DNA of 64,000 bases from Flavobacterium aquidurense (GTDB lineage: Bacteria > Bacteroidota > Bacteroidia > Flavobacteriales > Flavobacteriaceae). Made by a program: the position numbers and the translations under genes. Below, in pieces: positions 45,325-57,200 of the stretch; position 1 is the first letter of the stretch; each line of letters starts with the position of its first letter. Below the pieces are notes generated by a model. The model was not told the DNA's origin, did no database searches, and saw nothing but the letters and a program-made list of their open reading frames with translations. The stretch is from assembly GCF_001404985.1 (NCBI RefSeq), contig NZ_JRLF01000006.1:372001-436000 (forward strand). Reading direction: 5' to 3'.

Positions 45325-45383
45325 ATGTCTTTTTAAGATCATTCTACTAATTAAAGTTATGTATTAAACTCTTCAATTTACTT

Positions 45384-47306
45384 TTATAAAGCAGTAATTA
45401 TAAACTCACTTCGCCTGTTTACCTGATGTTGTTCTTCGGTACAATTTACGCCGTCAAAACAACCATTTAAGAGTTGGGTTTCTCCATATCCCCTGCCCGT
45501 TAGTCTACTGGAATCTATTCCGTTTTTAATGAGCCATTTTACAGTCGACTGCGCTCTTCGATCTGATAAGGCTTCGTTGTAATACCGTGTCTGGCGACTG
45601 TCTGTATGTGAACGTATATCGAGCTTCATTGTTGGATTTTCAAGAAGGGCATTTAGTATTTTTTCTAAATCAACGGCGGCTTCCGGACGAATATCGGATT
45701 TATCCAAATCAAAATAAATCATTTTAATACCAAAACATTTCCCCAGATCATCACCAACAGCTACTTTGCATTTGGCATTATCCAGCGTAATTGGCAAGCT
45801 GGTTTTTCCGCTTAGTTTTAAAATAGTGACATTTACTTCTTTCGTGGTATATTCTTTTTTCTCTGCTCTTACATTGTATGTTTTGCCACAAGAAACTGCA
45901 AAGTTATAAGAGCCGGAAAGATCTGAAAAGGTTGAGTTTATGAAGGCTTCATTTTCATAAAGCGACAATTTTGTTTCGGGCAATATACTTCCCGTTTCTG
46001 AATCTGTAATAATGCCATTCAATTCCTGGATACATTGGAGTTTTTTGGTTTCTAAAAACTTATAAATATCATCAGATCCTTGTCCTCCGTCTTTGTTTGA
46101 ACTAAAATACCCTTTTCGGGTAACGGGATCGATTATATAAGCAAAATCATCTTTAGGAGAATTAACATCTGCTCCAACGTTCTGAATGTCAGTTACAGCT
46201 CCGTTACTTTGTATTTTACCCACAAAAACATCCAGTCCGCCAAGTCCGGGATGACCGTCTGAAGCAAAATAAATTTCATTTTCATTGGTAACATACGGAA
46301 AAGTTTCCCTGCCTTCTGTATTAATTGGTTTTCCCAGATTTACAGGTTGTCCAAAACTTCCGTCAGCATGTACCTCAACTCTGTAAATATCAGACTGGCC
46401 TATTGTACCGGGACGATCAGAGGCAAAATACAATGTCTTTTCATCCGGACTAAGCGCAGGATGTGCGGTACTATAATTATCACTATTAAAAGAAAGTGCC
46501 GTAATATTTGTCCATTTTCCATTTTCTAAACTCGCCTTATAAATTTTTACTAAAGTAATTTTATGTTCATCTTGCCCTTTTTTGCCTTTTAAATAATTGT
46601 TTCTGGTAAAATAAACTGTTTTACCGTCTCTTGTAAAGGCTGGCGCCGATTCATGGAATTTAGAGTTTAAAGCTGTTTTAAACTTTTCTACTTTGACAGA
46701 ATCAGTATTTGAAACATAGAGGTTGGTAAAATATTCTCCACTCCAGGTATGTATCCTTTTAGAAAAATTTCCGGTGTCCCTTGCAGAGGCAAAATATATT
46801 TTATTGTTATACACGAAGCTGCTATAATCTGAATATTTAGAATTAATGCCTGCATCTTCTATTTTATAACGTCCTGAATTAGATTTTATAAGATCTTGAT
46901 AATTAACATTTTCCTTATAAAGCAAACCTCTGTTGTCCTGATTAAATTTGGTATTTAACTCCTTCATAAGTTTATTAGCCTTATCAATTTGTCCTGCTGA
47001 TTTTAAAGACTGGGCATATCGGTAATAATATTCAGATCCAACTGCAGTATTCATCGCAAATAATTCTCCGTACCACCTTGCAGCCGCTTCATAATCTGAA
47101 TTAAAATAGTACGAATTGCCCAGCTTTTTGAACATATCTTCAGATTTATACCCTTTCTCAGCCACTTTTTCATATATTTTAATAGCATCTACATAAGCAT
47201 ATTTGTTATAGCTCTTATCTGCATCACTAATTTTGCTTTGCTGAGCATAACTATTGAATGAAAAAATGCTTAAAATTGTCAGGTATAAAGCGCTGTAACT
47301 TTTCAT
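45384..47306 (-). CDS. OmpA-family protein with TPR and PD40 repeats
   Basis: The 640-residue protein has a signal peptide (residues 1-21). TPR-like helices follow (about 25-130: SYNKYAYVDAIKIYEKVAEKG), then WD40-like PD40 repeats (about 190-420: SAPAFTRDGKTVYFTRNNY, HPALSPDEKTLYFASDRPG, FPYVTNENEIYFASDGHPG). A carboxypeptidase-regulatory-like segment (about 425-510) and a C-terminal OmpA domain (about 525-640: MIYFDLDKSDIRPEAAVDLEKIL, NEALSDRRAQSTVKWLI) follow. The OmpA domain should bind peptidoglycan. This protein with PorP/SprF and a giant adhesin is a recurrent T9SS surface cluster; it likely anchors or assists the adhesin at the outer membrane. Confidence 0.9.
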   Translation of the reverse strand: MKSYSALYLTILSIFSFNSYAQQSKISDADKSYNKYAYVDAIKIYEKVAEKGYKSEDMFKKLGNSYYFNSDYEAAARWYGELFAMNTAVGSEYYYRYAQSLKSAGQIDKANKLMKELNTKFNQDNRGLLYKENVNYQDLIKSNSGRYKIEDAGINSKYSDYSSFVYNNKIYFASARDTGNFSKRIHTWSGEYFTNLYVSNTDSVKVEKFKTALNSKFHESAPAFTRDGKTVYFTRNNYLKGKKGQDEHKITLVKIYKASLENGKWTNITALSFNSDNYSTAHPALSPDEKTLYFASDRPGTIGQSDIYRVEVHADGSFGQPVNLGKPINTEGRETFPYVTNENEIYFASDGHPGLGGLDVFVGKIQSNGAVTDIQNVGADVNSPKDDFAYIIDPVTRKGYFSSNKDGGQGSDDIYKFLETKKLQCIQELNGIITDSETGSILPETKLSLYENEAFINSTFSDLSGSYNFAVSCGKTYNVRAEKKEYTTKEVNVTILKLSGKTSLPITLDNAKCKVAVGDDLGKCFGIKMIYFDLDKSDIRPEAAVDLEKILNALLENPTMKLDIRSHTDSRQTRYYNEALSDRRAQSTVKWLIKNGIDSSRLTGRGYGETQLLNGCFDGVNCTEEQHQVNRRSEFIITAL

Positions 47307-47317
47307 AATTATTGATT

Positions 47318-48256
47318 TTAAAAGAAACGCGGAGTGCTCATTTTACTCATACTTTTAATAAATTCATAACGCAGGAATATTTCGTGTGATCCTGAATTAT
47401 AATTATTAAGATGTGTGGTTTCTCGATCGTAGCCATATCCCAGATAAAGACCTTCGGTTATTTGAAATCCTGCCATGGCGCTCAAAGAGGCACTCCATCT
47501 ATAAGCCACGCCCAGAACAAATTTGTCTATAAACATAAAGTTCGCCGATATATCTACCTGCAACGGGGCGCCTTCTACCATTTTTGCCAGTACGGCAGGT
47601 TTGAATTTGTAATACTCATAGCGGTCCAGATTAAATACATAACCTGCCATTAAATAATAATTGATTTTGTCTTTATAAATAGCAATATCATTATCATCAT
47701 AACGATTGGTTTCGATAAAATTAGGAACAGACAAACCTATATATGCCTTGTCAGAATGCCAATATACTCCGGCTCCCACATTGGGCGAAAATTTATTATC
47801 CAGATCCTGAAACTGTGGATCTCCCTGATCTTCGGGATTTAATTTATTAATGTCGAGGTTAAATAAATTCGCCGTTCCTTTTATACCAAATGATAGTTTG
47901 AAATTGGCAGATGCCTGCACGGTATACGAAAAATCAACTGAAAAGTTATTTTCATTGGTTGGACCAATTTTATCATTAACAAGCGAAAGCCCAATGCCTA
48001 GATTGCTATTATTTATAGGCGTATTGGCAGAGAAACTGCTTGTCTCCGGAGCTCCATCCAGACCAACCCATTGTGTGCGGTATAAACCAAAAATACTTAA
48101 CGCTCCACGAGAACCTGCATATGCCGGATTAATATTGATAGTGTTATACATATACTGAGTATACTGCGCATCTTGCTGTGCATAACCGCTAATGGTTATG
48201 AATATAATGACTGAGGCAAATAATATAGTTCTCATAACAGCTGATTTTTTGTTCAA
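47318..48256 (-). CDS. PorP/SprF-family type IX secretion membrane protein
   Basis: The 312-residue protein has a signal peptide (cleavage near residue 26, after GYA). It then shows the PorP/SprF signature QDAQYTQYMYNTININPAYAGSRGALSIFGLYRTQWVGLDGAPET, with a beta-barrel body ending EIFLRYEFIKSM. SprF-type proteins act with T9SS to move type B-tailed adhesins such as SprB to the surface (known from gliding flavobacteria). Its gene sits 31 bases after the giant adhesin gene and 11 before the OmpA-like gene, so the three form one operon and it is probably dedicated to that adhesin. Confidence 0.93.
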   Translation of the reverse strand: MNKKSAVMRTILFASVIIFITISGYAQQDAQYTQYMYNTININPAYAGSRGALSIFGLYRTQWVGLDGAPETSSFSANTPINNSNLGIGLSLVNDKIGPTNENNFSVDFSYTVQASANFKLSFGIKGTANLFNLDINKLNPEDQGDPQFQDLDNKFSPNVGAGVYWHSDKAYIGLSVPNFIETNRYDDNDIAIYKDKINYYLMAGYVFNLDRYEYYKFKPAVLAKMVEGAPLQVDISANFMFIDKFVLGVAYRWSASLSAMAGFQITEGLYLGYGYDRETTHLNNYNSGSHEIFLRYEFIKSMSKMSTPRFF

Positions 48257-48287
48257 TGAATGTTGTTCCTATCGCTAGCTTTACAGA

Positions 48288-51200
48288 TTAATTTCCGGAT
48301 AAATACAGATAACCGGTTTTGCTTACAGATTCATTGAGATAAGTTTTATAGGTGATTACATAGAAATATGTTCCGTCCGGAAGTCTTTTTTGTTTGTTTA
48401 CAGTGGCTCTTCCTTCAGAAAATCCTCTAAAGGCTATCGAATTGTTATCGTAACCGTAAGCATCATATACTAAAACTCCCCAACGGTCATAAATTTGTAC
48501 ATAGGCATCTTTATAACATTCAATTCCTGCAATTTTAAAAATATCATTTCTGCCATCACCATTAGGCGAAACAGCGTTATAAACAATAATTTTACAGGCG
48601 TTCAGAGGAAGAATTGTAGGATCATCTTCTAAGTTAGAATTATCATCAGAGCTATCTGTAGTTTTTAAACCATCCGGACTTGCAGCTTCGACTATAGCTT
48701 GATTTTCTACACTTCCTGCATCTATATCTGCACTTGTTAAGAAATATGTTCCTGTAAAGGTTTCGTTGTCTGTTTGGTTTTGCACTAAAATTATTGGTCC
48801 TCCGGTAATGGTAACTCCCGGTTTAGGATCTTTTACCACTACATTCACCAAGAGTATATTCCCTGTATTAGTTACGCTAAAATGGTAGGTTATGGTTTCA
48901 CCAATTTCGGCATAACCATTTTTATTCTCATCATTGAACACGGCTGTTTTTATAACGGAAACTGCCGGAACTGTGTTCAGATTAATTCCTGTATTGTCGT
49001 CATCTCCTAAAAGAGTTCCGTCATCACTGTCTGAAATATCAGTTACCTGTGTTCCGTCCGGAGCATCACTTATTACCAGGGCTGTATTGATAACTTCGCC
49101 TTGTACTACATCTGCAGGAGTTACGGTATACGATGCATTTGCATTACCAATTTGTCCCGGAGCCAGCACATTAGGCGTTACCACTATTTTTCCGGTACCC
49201 AGCATTGGATCGGCAATTTCGATGTTGCTTAAAATCACATTTCCTGTGTTTTTAACAATAAAGCCATAATTAATAATAGATCCTGCACCGCCATTTCCTG
49301 TTAATCTTCCTCCTTTGATCAAGGTTATTTTCTTCAATTGATTGACCGGAGTTACTGTGGGGTCGTCTTTTCCAATTAAATTAGGATCATCACTATCAGA
49401 TAAATCCTGAATAGCATTTCCTGTCAGTGGCTGTGCAGTTACTAATGCCTGATTGGTAACTGTTCCTAAATTGATATCGGCCTGAGTTAATACATAAGTT
49501 CCTGTATAATTTGTTACATTCATCTGACCTACTGCTAAAGTGGCAATTGGATTTCCGGAAATCACAGCTTTTGGATCTGTAACTGTTACATTATTTAAAT
49601 CTATTGTTCCGGTATTTGTAACCGAGAATGTATAGCGAATTAATTCTCCTGGCTGTGCATAACCATCTCCGTTTGTATCTGAAAATACTCCTCTTTTTAC
49701 CAAAGTAACTGACGGCTGTAAAACTGTTATTTTTATTACTGCCTGATCACAATTTCCAGGATTTATATTTTCGCAAATTTCATAAACAATGGTATAAATT
49801 CCAGATGAAGTCCCTGCCGGAACATTTACTGAACCTGTGGCAGTATTTAAAACAGGAACTGATCCGGAATTAATACTATCTGCTGGCGAAAGCATATTTA
49901 TTTTTACTTGTGAGACTGTTGGCGCCGTATTATTCAATAAGTCATTTGTTAGTACATTCAATACATTATTTGCTCCGTCCAAGCCATTAATTCCGCCAAT
50001 ATTATCATCATTTGCCTGTATTGGCCCTGAAATAACCGTTATAATAATATCAGCCTGACTACAGTTTGTTGGATTTAGATTTTCACAAATTTGATATCGA
50101 ATAGTATAATCTCCGCTTGGTGTACCTGCTGGAACATTTACGTTTCCTGTAGTACTGTCCAGATTTGGCACCGAACCTCCGTTTATTGAAACTGCTGGAG
50201 TAACTACGCTAATTGTTATCTCAGGCAACTGAGCTGAAACTCCGTTTAGATTGTCGTTTGTAATTGCATTTATAACATTGGTCTGACCCTGATAACCATT
50301 AATATTTAAAACAGTATCATTATTAGCTTCTATCAAAGTTGCGGTTACTGTAATAAATACAGTAGCATCATCAAAATTGGCAGGGTTTAAATTCTCTGCA
50401 ATTCGGTATTCTATTCTATATAATCCCGCAGGAGTTTGCGGCGGTACACTAACAATTCCTGTTGCGGTATCAAGAGATGGCACATTTGGATTTCCGTTGA
50501 CAGGATCTGCCGGATCTAAAACGGTAATCGTAATTTGACTAATGTTTATAGGAACTGCTTTTGCTTTTTTAGTTATAGAAGAATTATTAAAGCTATCATT
50601 ATCTAATACATTCAATGCATTTACTGCTCCTGTATAACCGTTTACATTGAGATCAATGTCATTATTTGCAACAATTCCGGAAACAACTACCTCAACTGCA
50701 ATAGTTGCTTGACTGCAATTTAGCGGATTTAATTTTTCACAGATTCTATAATAAATTATATAGGTTCCTGCTGCAGTTCCTGCCGGTACATTTACATTTC
50801 CTGTTGTGATATCCAGAACAGGAACCGGATTTCCTGAAACATAATCCGGCGGATTCGTTGTACTTATTGAAGTTATATTAATTTGAGGCAATTGAACGGC
50901 AACTCCGTTTAATTCGTCATTTGTAATCGCATTGACAACGTTTGCTTCGCCAGTGTACCCATTAATATCGCTGGCTGTATCATTGACCGCTAAAATTGGT
51001 GCTCCAATAACCTCTATAAACACGCTGGCATCATTACAATTAGCAGGATTTATTTTTTCGCAAATGGTATATTTAATTTCATAATTGCCTGCAGGGGTTC
51101 CGGCTGCAATGCTAACATATCCGGTTAATGGTTCTAATACAGGAACTGGTCCGCTATTTATTGGGGCTGCAACGGCATCAACATTTATATTTACTTTAGA

Positions 51201-54200
51201 AATATCAGTAACTGCTCCGTTAAGATTATCATTTGATAATACATTAATTGCATTTGATGTGGCAACGTAACCGTTTACATTTGTAATTGAATCGTCATTT
51301 GCCTCAATAACGGGAGCGGTAACTTCTATCGAAATAATAGCAATATCAGTATTGTTGAGGTTTACTTTTTCGCTTAAGCGATAGGTGATATTGTAAGTTC
51401 CTGCTGCGGTTCCTGCCGGTACATTTACATTTCCTGTTAATGGGTCTAATATTGGCACTAAACTTCCGTTGATTGAAGCCGCAGGTATTAAAACAGTTAT
51501 TTGAACTTCTGAAGGAATAACCAACGCTCCGTTTAAAGTATCATTGTCTAAAGCATTTATAGCATTCGGATTTCCGATAAATCCGTTTATTGAAGCAAAC
51601 GGAATATCATTAACAGCATCAATCTCAGCCGGAATTACTGTAATGGTTATAATGGCACGATCACAGTTTCCGGCATTAAGATTTTCGCAAATTTCATACA
51701 CTATTTTATATTCTCCTGCCGGAGTTCCCACAGGAACATTTACAAAACCAGTGGTGGTATCAAAAACCGGAATTGGTCCGCCATTTATGGCACTTGGATA
51801 CGAAACAATAGTTGTCGTAATGCCGGAAAGATTGAGTGAACCTCCATTTAAAGTATCATTATCATAAGCATTGATAAGATTTGTACCACCGGAATAACTA
51901 TTAATATTTGCCACAGCATCATCATTTGCCACAATAGGCGGTGCTACCACATTGATTATTATAACGGCATCATCACAATTCCCTTTTCTTAAATCTCCAC
52001 TTATTGGCGGAACTGCAGGCGTATTAAGATTTTCGCAGATTTGATATTTAATCTGATATTGTCCTGCCGGTGTTCCTGGCGGAATATTTACCCTTCCTGA
52101 AGCTACAACTAATTCCGGAACTGGTGCTCCGGCCGTTTTTGGACTTGCGGGAATTAAAACGGTTGGTGTTAGAAGACCTGCCAGATTAATGTTTAAAGCA
52201 TCTCCGTTAAAAGTATCGTTGCTCGTATAGGCATTAATTATATTCGCTGCTCCTTCATATCCGTTTACATTTGGTACAAGATTATCATTTACGATAAGTG
52301 GTGCCGCATCGACCACAATGGCAATACTCGCATCTGAACAGTTTGCCGGATTTAGTTTCTCGCAAATATGATAGGTAATATAATATGTATCAGCAGGAGT
52401 TCCTTCCGGTACAGATACCCATCCGGTTGTTGTACTGAAAACCGGTACATTGGCACCCGGATAAATTGCTGTTGCGCCGGTTTCCTGGGTTACGGTAATT
52501 TCATTACTATTGGCCGCTGTAATCAAAACTCCGTTTAAGCGGTCATTTGTCAGCGCATTAACAACATTAACCTGTCCGGTATATCCATTAATATCTTCAG
52601 CTTTGTCATCGTTAGCATCGATTATTGTTGCTTCAACCTGCACTAATATACTTGCCGTATCACAATTTGAAGGGTTGCCAATTTCGCAGATTCTGTATTT
52701 AATTTCATAAAGACCTTTTATAGTACCTGCCGGCACATTTACATTTCCGGTACTCACATCTAAATATGGTACATTTAAAACAGCCGGATTTATAGGTAAA
52801 GCCGGACTGGTTACGGACAGCGTTACATTTGATAAAGTTGCCTGTGCGATCGCTAGTCTGTCATTTGTAAGTGCGTTAATAACATTATTAGCACCTGTAT
52901 ATCCATTAACGGCAGGAGTAACAATATCAATTTTGGCATCTATACCAGCGGTTGTTACTTCTATAGTTTCCGTTGTTGTCGAGCAATTGCTTAAATTTCC
53001 TATTTCGCAAATTGTATAAGTAAGCGTATAATCGTCAGCCGGTGTACCTGCAGCTACAGAAATAGTATTGGTTAAGGAATCAAAAGCAAGATAGCTTGAA
53101 ATAGAATTTACTGTTACCTGAACATTTGATGCAGTTACCGGAATTCCGTTCAGTGTATCACTGTCTAAAATCGTTTGTGTTCCAGTATTTCCACCAACAT
53201 CTCCTGATATTGAAGCAAAGGTTTCCGGATTTGCACATATTCTGTTAAAAATTGTAAATGCTGTTCCTGCAGAAACACAAGTATTAAGACCAATTCGTCG
53301 TACATAAATCTGCACAGTTCCGGTAGGTAATCCGGTAAAAATATTACTTGCCTGAAAAGTTATTCCATCTTTACTGTATTCATATCCTGTACCTAAATCC
53401 GGATTGGTAATCGCTATTGTACCAGTTGCAATCGAACAGGAAGGCTGCTGTGTTACGGCACCAACAGGCGCAGACGGAGGATCAAAAACATTTAATGTAA
53501 CCTGATTCGAAATAGTCTGACAACCTGATTGTGATTGCGAAATTAAAACTCTGAAATATCTGTTGCCTGGTGTAGGATATGCCGGTGTTGTATAAGAAGC
53601 TGTTGTTCCTCCAGTTCCGTCTGTTACATTATTATAAGGACCAGTCAGGACTGATGCGGTCTGCCATTGGTATAGCAAAGTACCTGAAGGAATATTTCCT
53701 GTTGCAGTAACCGTAAAAGTATGGGTTTGATTAATACATACTTGTCCATTTACAGGCTGTACGTTTATAGTTGGGGATTCGAAAACGGCTACTTTTGCCG
53801 CATTCGAATTCACAACTCCACAACCAATACCAGAATCTGTTACCTGCAGTCTATAAAAAGTATCTGTATTTAATGTTCCTGTTGTATAAGATGTTGTATT
53901 CGCTCCTGATCCATCTGTTACATTTGCCCATCCGGTTGTTCCATCTAAAGATTTTTGCCATTGATAGGTATAAGTTCCTGAACCGTTTGTGGCACCCGAT
54001 GTTAAAGTAAAAATACCGCTTTCGCAAATATTACCGCCTACAGGCTGTAAATCTATTACAGGATCTGGTATTACGGTAGCAGCAACAACATTTGAAATAA
54101 GCGTACAAGAAGGGGTTGTTGCGGTTATGATGGCGCGATAATAAGTTGTTGCTGATAATGGTCCTGAAGTATAATTTGCAGTTGAACCACCTGTTCCGGT

Positions 54201-57200
54201 TGAAACATTGGCCCATCCGGTTGTTCCGTCTGCTGAGCTTTGCCATTGATACGTAAAGTTAGCGGAACCTCCATTTGAAGATGCCTGAACTGAAACCGAA
54301 ACAGTTCCACCAACGCAAACTGTTGGCTGTGTATTTGGCTGTGTTGTAATACCTGGAATAATAACTGCTGCGATAGAGGATACAACAGGATCACATCCCT
54401 GAGTATTGTCTGAAATTACAACTTGATAATACGTGTTTTGCGTTAAGGCCGGAGTTGTATAACTTGCCGAAGTTGCTCCGGGAATATCATTATACGGACC
54501 TGCCAGAACGGTAGAATTTTTCCATTGATAGGTGTAATTTCCTGAACCGCCACTTGCTGTTACATTTAGAGTTGCCGATGATGCGCTGCAAATATTTGTT
54601 TTTTGAACGGGCTGTGTTGCAATAGAAATATCTGATAAAATTGTTACGGTTGCAACATTTGATGTGATTGTGGTGCAGCCATTTCCACTGGCAGCAACAT
54701 CAACTCTGTAATAAGTTGTCTGGGTTAGAACCGGGGTTACATAAGTTGAGGCAGTTGCTCCTGTAATAGCTGTAAATGTTATGTTATTTGTACTGCTATA
54801 CCATTGATATGTTAAACCTGGAGTTCCATTTGTCGCTGTTACTGATAAAGTATGATTTCCTCCGGAACAAATTGTAGCTCCTGCCGGCTGAACAGTTATA
54901 GCAGGATCAGGAACCACAGTTGCTGTAACCGGATCAGAAATTAATGTACAATTTGTAGCTGATGAAGTAACAATACATCTAAAAATTGTTGTTGCATTCA
55001 AAGCATCTGATGTAAAGTTTGCTGTTGTTGCTGTTGGATTTGTTTCGTTTATAAAACCGGAACCTGAATCACTTTGCCATTGATAAGTTAGCGTTCCGGA
55101 ACCTCCGTTTATCAAAGCTGTTATACTCAAACTCACTGTACCTCCTACACAAATAGCAGCAGGAGTTGTTGGCTGTCCACCAATTGTAGTAACAAATACT
55201 GGAGCTGTATCAGAATATACCTCACAACCACTTAAAACCTGTGTTACTCTAACTCTATAATATAAATTTGATGTTAATGCCGCTGTTGTATAAGAATCTG
55301 TAGTATCTCCTGTTCCACCCGTTACATTTGTCCAGCCTGATGTTCCGTCCAGAGAACTTTGCCATTGATAAATTAAAGTCCCTCCTGCTGCATCACCAGA
55401 AGCAACAACATTCATCGTGTGGGTTGTGCCGGAACAAATCGTGTTACCAACTGGCTGCGTTGTAACAACAGGATCAGGAATCACATCTACTAAAACACTA
55501 TTTGAAGTAACCAAATTACAACCGTTTCCTGTTGCTGACACCTCTACTCTATAATAAGTATCTGAAGTAAGAACCGGAGTTGTATAGGTATTTGAATTTG
55601 CTCCGGAAATTAATGCAAAACTAACATTATCCGAACTGCTAAACCATTGATAATTTAAAGCCGGAGTTCCTCCAGTTGCTGAAACCGATAAAGTGTAAGT
55701 TCCGCCCGTACAAACAACTCCCGCTGTTGGCTGTGTTGCTATTGCCGGATCAGGAACAACTGTTGCTGTAACTGTACTTGAGGTTAAAGTACAATTTGTA
55801 GCTGACGATGTAACTAAACATCTAAATTGTGTGGTAACAGTCAAAGCATCAGAAGTGAAATTTGCTGTAGTTGCTGTTGGGTTGGTTTCATTTACAAAAC
55901 CGGAACCTGAATCGCTTTGCCATTGATAGCTTAATGTTCCTGCTCCTCCATTGACAGATGCTGTCACATTAAGATTTACAACTCCTCCCACGCAAACTGC
56001 AGCCGGAGTTGCAGGTTGTCCTGTTATTGTTGCAACAGTTACTAATGCCGGATTTGAAAAAGTTTCGCAACCACTTCCTGCCTGTATAATTTGTGCTCTA
56101 AAATACAAATTAGCAGTTAATCCGGCAGTTGTATAAGTATCTGTATTAGCGCCGGTTCCTCCGGAAACATTTGTCCAGCCTGATACTCCGTCAACTGAAC
56201 TTTGCCATTGATAGGCAATTGTTCCCGCAGTTGTGTTTGTTGTAGTTGCAGCCACATTCATAGTATGTGTATTGCCGGAACAAATCGTATTTCCTGCAGG
56301 CTGCGTGGTAACAACCGGATCGGGAATAATAGTAAATTTAGCTGTATTACTGGTAATTTGAGCACAAGTACTGGAAACATTTACCCTGTAATAATATTCC
56401 CCGGCACTAAGGGAGTTAAGAGATGTAAATGATGCATTAGTCTGTCCGGAAATATCTGACCAGCCCGTTGTTCCATCTACTGATGATTGCCATTGATACG
56501 TATAAGGTGCTATACTTCCTGAAGGAGTAGTGTTTAAAGTTATAGTTCCGCCTTCGCATATTGTACTGTCACTTGCTAATGCCGAAGTAGCCAAATCTGG
56601 TGGTCTGACAATATTTACTTCATCTGAATAAGCCGTACAGGAACCATTGCTTATTGACCATTTTAATCGTGTTGTTCCAATTGAAATATTCGTTACTGTT
56701 GTATTAAATACATTTGGATCTGTTATTGCTGCTGTATTTCCGGGATTCGAAACAAACGTCCAGATTCCCGCACCGGTTGAAGGATTATTTCCTGCTAATG
56801 TCACTATTGATACATTACAGATAGTCTGATCAATTCCGGCATCTGCCAAAGGAGGCAAAGCATTTATCGTAACTGATACCATACTGGAACTTGGAGGACA
56901 GGATCCGCTTGAAATAGTCCACTGAAATTCATATACGCCTGCCTGAGTACCAAAAACTGCTGTTGCAGGAGAAGATGGGGTTTCAAAAACTACTGTTGTA
57001 GGTCCGGAAATCTGTGTCCACAATCCAGTTCCTGTTGATGGTGTATTCGCGGATAAATTTAATGTTTGAAATTCACATATCGAAATTGGTAATCCTGCAA
57101 CAGAAGCTGTAGGCAAAAGATCAACCGTTATGGTAACGTCATCAAAAAATATACACGAAAGATTAGTCGCTGTCCAACGTAAAATATAAGTTCCGGCTCC

